DNA from: JBBRMU01 sp038230655
GTDB lineage: Bacteria > Patescibacteriota > Microgenomatia > UBA1406 > GWC2-37-13
Reading direction: 5' to 3'
Assembly (NCBI GenBank): GCA_038230655.1
Contig: JBBRMU010000023.1
Span: 1-18,279, forward strand
DNA: 18,279 nt
The notes under the pieces were generated by a model. The model was not told the origin of the DNA and did not search any database. It saw nothing but the letters and a program-made list of their open reading frames with translations. Positions 14,920 through 18,279 of the stretch are shown here, piece by piece; the stretch's first letter is position 1; every line of letters begins with the position of its first letter. The translations under genes were made by a program, and so were the position numbers.

Positions 14920-15840
14920 TTATTTACCTCCTCCTAAGAATCCGAAGACTTGACTAAGGTTACCGATGACTAAATCAAAAGCTGAAGAGGAAGATTTTGG
15001 GGTAATGGTAACTGAGTCAATAGATGATCCTTGGTTGTTAGCTTTATCTTTAGAATCTGATTTCAAGTGATAGACTTTTGAAGGGGTGAGGTTTGAGATG
15101 ATAACTAAGTGATTAGTGGTAAGGTTGGTGTCTTCCTGTGTTTTTTGAGAGTAGGAAGAACCTGAGCCTTCACCATACTCAACTTGGGAAGTTGAAGGTT
15201 CATCAGTATCCCAGCTTACCACAAGTTGTGCTTGTGCTTGCTGTCCTTGGGATGCACTCTGAGGTATAGTTGTCCCTTCTATCTTCAGATTACTTATTTG
15301 CGGTGGTCTGGTGTCAGTTGAAGTAGTTACTTTCTGAGCATCAGAGAGAGCTTCATTGCCGATCTTATCTCGTCCCTTTACCACCAGAATATAATTCGTT
15401 TGAGGCAGTAACCCTTTCAGTAATAATTTATGTTCACCCTTCACTAAAGCAATATTTACTTCATCTTTGGCATCACCGATCTTTCCCTCTGGATAGTAGG
15501 TTATGATGGAGGAAACTTCAGTATTGGAAACCCATGAGACAAGCAACGTTGGTGATGCTGTCCCCCGTACCTCCTGTACCCTGATGGTTGATAACTTAGG
15601 TCGGGGGAGAGTTGTAAAATCAAGAATAGTTCCCTCATACTCACTGTCCTCTGTGTCAAAGGTATTAATTTTGTAGTAGTATTTGGTACCATCGTCTAGA
15701 CCCTCCAAAGGCGATGAGTAAGTTGTCTCAGAGACAGATGTTGACACCTCTTTAGCACCTCCGAAAGCTGTTGATTTCCCATAGTATATCTTAACTTTTG
15801 AGGCTCGTACTGAGGTAAACTGTATTATGCTTCCCGTTAA
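14920..15840 (-). CDS. LamG/FN3 surface protein, C-terminal fragment
   Basis: This frame continues the surface-protein gene after a small frameshift. It encodes the second half of one fibronectin type III domain (IIQFTSVRASKVKIYYG and DDGTKYYYKINTFD), then two more FN3 domains (TLLVSWVSNTEVSSIITYY; AQLVVSWDTDEPSTSQVEYG with LTPSKVYHLKSDSKDKANN). It ends with a short Ser-rich linker and an amphipathic tail, AFDLVIGNLSQVFGFLGGGK. The tail is not an LPxTG sorting signal and has no classical membrane anchor. The frame could start at GTG 15858, but that lies inside an FN3 domain, so an independent gene is unlikely. Removing one T from the T4 tract (plus-strand A4, 15839-15842) joins the frames as SVG-LTGSIIQF, which fits the FN3 strand pattern well. 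Confidence 0.75.
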   Translation of the reverse strand, partial: LTGSIIQFTSVRASKVKIYYGKSTAFGGAKEVSTSVSETTYSSPLEGLDDGTKYYYKINTFDTEDSEYEGTILDFTTLPRPKLSTIRVQEVRGTASPTLLVSWVSNTEVSSIITYYPEGKIGDAKDEVNIALVKGEHKLLLKGLLPQTNYILVVKGRDKIGNEALSDAQKVTTSTDTRPPQISNLKIEGTTIPQSASQGQQAQAQLVVSWDTDEPSTSQVEYGEGSGSSYSQKTQEDTNLTTNHLVIISNLTPSKVYHLKSDSKDKANNQGSSIDSVTITPKSSSSAFDLVIGNLSQVFGFLGGGK

Positions 15841-18277
15841 AACCAACACTTTTAGCACTTACGTCTTTTACAGACGGTGCAGCGTCTGTGGTAAAGTTCT
15901 TTTCAGTAGTGTTGCCAGTATTTCCATCGCCATCAGTCCATTTAGCTACGTAGTAATAAGTTACACCCGGAGCAAGGTTGGTAAGAGTAATCGAGTGAGA
16001 TGTAGCTTGAGAAGTACTTGATGCATCAACGCTGCCATAACTACCTGAGGAGGTGCCATAACTTATTTTTGAGTCTCCAGATCTATCTGTGCTCCATGCG
16101 ATAGTTGCTTTTTTAGTTGTAACAGCTGAGACAGAAGGTCCACTTTGTAATGAAGGAGCAGATGTATATTTACCAGTAGGAGTAATTGTTACTGAGTTAG
16201 TGCCGGATGATTGAGCGTTAGCCCCATCTTTGGTATAGACCTTAAAGCAGTACCCGACAGAGGATGGCGTTGTATCAACGTAAGAAAGCCCAGAAGTTGT
16301 TCCAACTTGGGCAAATGTTCCGCAATTACTACTTGTACTGGTAGCTCTATAAATGAGATAGCTGAGATTACCCGCTCCTTGATACGTTGGTGCGGTCCAA
16401 GTAAGAGTAACATTCCACTGAGATTGAGCTTTAATTGAAGAGTCTGAAGCCACAAGACTGCCAACATTATCTGGATCTGTTGAGTTAAGGGTGAAAGTAC
16501 CACTTATGTTGTTAGAAGGTGAGTAATTTGGTGTTGAGGCATTATCAACAGCAACTACATAAACAGTATTAGTTCCTTTATTTACGTTTGGAAGAGCTCT
16601 AGCTGAAATGGTACGACTGGTACCAGCTGAAATATATGTTGAGGTATTTCCTATTAAAGTTGCATAGGTAGACGGTGGAGAGGTATTAATCATATAATAG
16701 TATCCGGCAATAGTGTTACTTCCTGAGGGAGTAGCTGCAGGCCATGAAAGAGCGAATGAGTTATTGGTTGAGGAAGATGGGGTAATAGTTACGTTGTCAT
16801 TTCCTCCAAACGTGGGAGCATTGCCTCCAAAGGATAAGTTACCTGTTCTATAGGTAGAAGAGGATGAACTATTTCCGGCACTATCGACAGTTCTGAAGTA
16901 AATAACATTATTCCCGGTAACAACTGCATTTTCATCTCTTGAGGCGACTAATGTATAGGCTGAAGCAGTTGCAGGGATGTAGTCAAGATCGAGAGTCGCT
17001 TCATGGGTAGTCCCTTGCCATGATCCTGAGGATGAGTTAATTTGGTACTGCCATCCAAGTAAGCCAGCATGAGTATCTGAAGATGCTGAGCCTCCGCTAA
17101 CCGGCCAGTTAAAGTTCATATCAGTTACATTTCCAAAGTTTCCTGAAGCTGCAGAGATATATGCAACATTCGTTGGTGCTGTTCCATCATATTTAAACTG
17201 AAACTGTGCGCTAGAACCAGAAAATATATTATTCGCAGAGTCGATAGCCTTTATACTGATGTAGTACGAAGAGGTTGAAGAGGTCAGCCATGTTGAGCCC
17301 TGATATGAAGAAGTCGCAAAGTCAATATTCGTAGTTGAGATGATAAACTGACAGGTAGATCCCGATGTCGAAACTGGCGAAGTTCCCAGTAATCCTTTTG
17401 CTGTTGCAGGATCACCTGATACATCTGTCCCTAAGTACATGCAATATCCTTTTATCCCCGACTCTGTATCTACACCTGCGTTCCAAGAAAAGTAAGGTGT
17501 AGTCCCGTTAATCCAGCCATTACTGGTAATAGTTCGTCCACCTGAGATTGCCTTCATTACAACTGCGGAGGCGTTAGAAGACGGAGCAGTATTATCTCCT
17601 AAATAATATAGTGTAATTTTATCGAGTTGAGGAGATGTCCCCGATGACTGGGCGAGCGATGCCTTTAACTGAATATATCTACTCGTCCCAGTAGCCACAC
17701 CAGCTGAATCCATCTGTGCTTTAGTTAAGGTGAAAGTTGTTCCGCTATTGGCGGTTCCAAGTGAAATATATGAGGCTGACGTTAATGCACCCGTTGACGC
17801 AGCTGCACGGATAGAAAACTGTATTGTTTGTGTTGAAGACATAGCCGCAATCACAGCAGATAAAGCAGTTGATCCACTGGTCCCGTCTCCCCATCCTCCA
17901 TTCCATGTTAAATCTATTACATTACTATCAGTTGCGCTCTCCCATGTTCCGGATGCTGCTGTTTGACTTTGCTCACTTGAAAAACTCAAAAATTGATCAT
18001 TTTCACTTTTATATGAAGCAGCTATCCAGTCAGCACTTCTTACTGTACTTGAAACTCTAACTTCATCAATAGATCCATTAAATTTATTTTCATTGAGATA
18101 AGATGACCCAATGCGGTTCCAGGCTGTATATGTTGTTTGATAAGGAGATTTTGTCGCGGTTGCTTCAGATACCCCATCAACATATACCGCGACTGCACCT
18201 GTTGATTGATTATGTGTCGCAACAATATGATGCCAATTATTATCATTAATGGAAGTTGTACTTCGAATATGTGAGTT
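15791..18277 (-). CDS. Large surface protein with LamG and Ig/FN3 domains, 5' end outside the window
   Basis: The frame is open from the right edge (18277) to a TAG/TAA-type stop at 15791, about 829 residues. It starts inside a LamG/concanavalin-like domain: NDNNWHHIVATHNQSTGAVA, YVDGVSEA, and the closing FNGSIDEVRVSSTVRSADWI. A beta-rich module follows (SGTWESATDSNVIDLTWNGG), then several Ig-like/FN3-like repeats: DNTAPSS...YCMYLGTDVSG; DGTAPTNVAYISAASGNFG; VTITPSSSTNNSFALSWPAA; LVASDSSIKAQSQWNVTLTW; and ATIAWSTDRSGDSKISYGTS. Composition is rich in Ser/Thr/Gly/Asn and poor in charge, typical of secreted adhesin-like proteins. The likely role is at the cell surface, perhaps binding a host or glycans; this is inference. 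The reading frame shifts within an FN3 domain near 15840 and continues in 14920-15840, giving at least 1118 residues in total. Confidence 0.82.
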   Translation of the reverse strand, partial: NSHIRSTTSINDNNWHHIVATHNQSTGAVAVYVDGVSEATATKSPYQTTYTAWNRIGSSYLNENKFNGSIDEVRVSSTVRSADWIAASYKSENDQFLSFSSEQSQTAASGTWESATDSNVIDLTWNGGWGDGTSGSTALSAVIAAMSSTQTIQFSIRAAASTGALTSASYISLGTANSGTTFTLTKAQMDSAGVATGTSRYIQLKASLAQSSGTSPQLDKITLYYLGDNTAPSSNASAVVMKAISGGRTITSNGWINGTTPYFSWNAGVDTESGIKGYCMYLGTDVSGDPATAKGLLGTSPVSTSGSTCQFIISTTNIDFATSSYQGSTWLTSSTSSYYISIKAIDSANNIFSGSSAQFQFKYDGTAPTNVAYISAASGNFGNVTDMNFNWPVSGGSASSDTHAGLLGWQYQINSSSGSWQGTTHEATLDLDYIPATASAYTLVASRDENAVVTGNNVIYFRTVDSAGNSSSSSTYRTGNLSFGGNAPTFGGNDNVTITPSSSTNNSFALSWPAATPSGSNTIAGYYYMINTSPPSTYATLIGNTSTYISAGTSRTISARALPNVNKGTNTVYVVAVDNASTPNYSPSNNISGTFTLNSTDPDNVGSLVASDSSIKAQSQWNVTLTWTAPTYQGAGNLSYLIYRATSTSSNCGTFAQVGTTSGLSYVDTTPSSVGYCFKVYTKDGANAQSSGTNSVTITPTGKYTSAPSLQSGPSVSAVTTKKATIAWSTDRSGDSKISYGTSSGSYGSVDASSTSQATSHSITLTNLAPGVTYYYVAKWTDGDGNTGNTTEKNFTTDAAPSVKDVSAKSVGFNGKHNTVYLSTSLKS

Positions 18278-18279
18278 CC

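Noticed and set aside
18040..18246. Minus-strand open frame in a different frame from the LamG domain
   Set aside because: The LamG reading frame runs through the same bases with clear domain motifs up to the window edge.
1..18279. Recoding of TGA (as in Gracilibacteria and Absconditabacteria)
   Set aside because: Tryptophan is encoded by TGG and the intact genes contain no in-frame TGA; the few TGAs at the breaks are out of frame after a shift.
1..18279. CRISPR arrays, tRNA or rRNA genes, insertion sequences
   Set aside because: No regularly spaced direct repeats, cloverleaf arms with CCA-type acceptor stems, rRNA segments or transposase motifs were seen.

Overview
The window is AT-rich bacterial DNA with standard stop codons (TAA and TAG end the genes; no in-frame TGA needs recoding). 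Several traits point to a Candidate Phyla Radiation (Patescibacteria) genome, probably of the Microgenomates type. These are an M64-type peptidase with Cys-rich and Pro/Thr-rich tails, a very large LamG/fibronectin-III surface protein, a kinase with a seven-helix N-terminal sensor, a conserved membrane protein of unknown function coupled to a phosphomannomutase, and small toxin-antitoxin cassettes. This placement is an inference from protein style; no rRNA or other marker gene is present.

Layout. Positions 1-1060 (plus strand) are a toxin-antitoxin stretch: the end of a PIN-domain toxin, then a BrnT-like toxin and CopG/BrnA-like antitoxin pair. The PIN gene and the antitoxin gene are each followed, 35-36 nt after the stop codon, by a copy of the same hairpin-forming repeat. 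Positions 1194-3731 hold a small minus-strand ORF divergent from a broken M64 peptidase gene whose catalytic core appears to be deleted. From 4067 to the right edge every substantial gene is on the minus strand. In transcription order from the right edge these are a LamG/FN3 surface protein, a MacB-like fused ABC transporter, phosphomannomutase/phosphoglucomutase, a conserved membrane protein, enolase, a seven-helix PAS histidine kinase, and a small alpha-beta-barrel protein.

How the genes relate. Phosphomannomutase and the membrane protein are separated by one base and form a transcription unit. Enolase supplies the glycolytic step from 2-phosphoglycerate to phosphoenolpyruvate. The kinase has no response regulator nearby. 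The surface protein and the ABC transporter are neighbours but have separate promoters or leaders.

Two patterns cut across the window. (1) Six genes have a -10 box only 5-11 nt before the start codon, four of them with a good -35 box at 16-17 nt spacing, so their mRNAs should be leaderless or nearly so. (2) Three long minus-strand genes (kinase, ABC transporter, LamG/FN3) are each broken by an apparent small indel at a short A/T run. This suggests sequence or assembly errors, phase-variable tracts or gene decay. The M64 gene is different: it has lost a whole internal segment.
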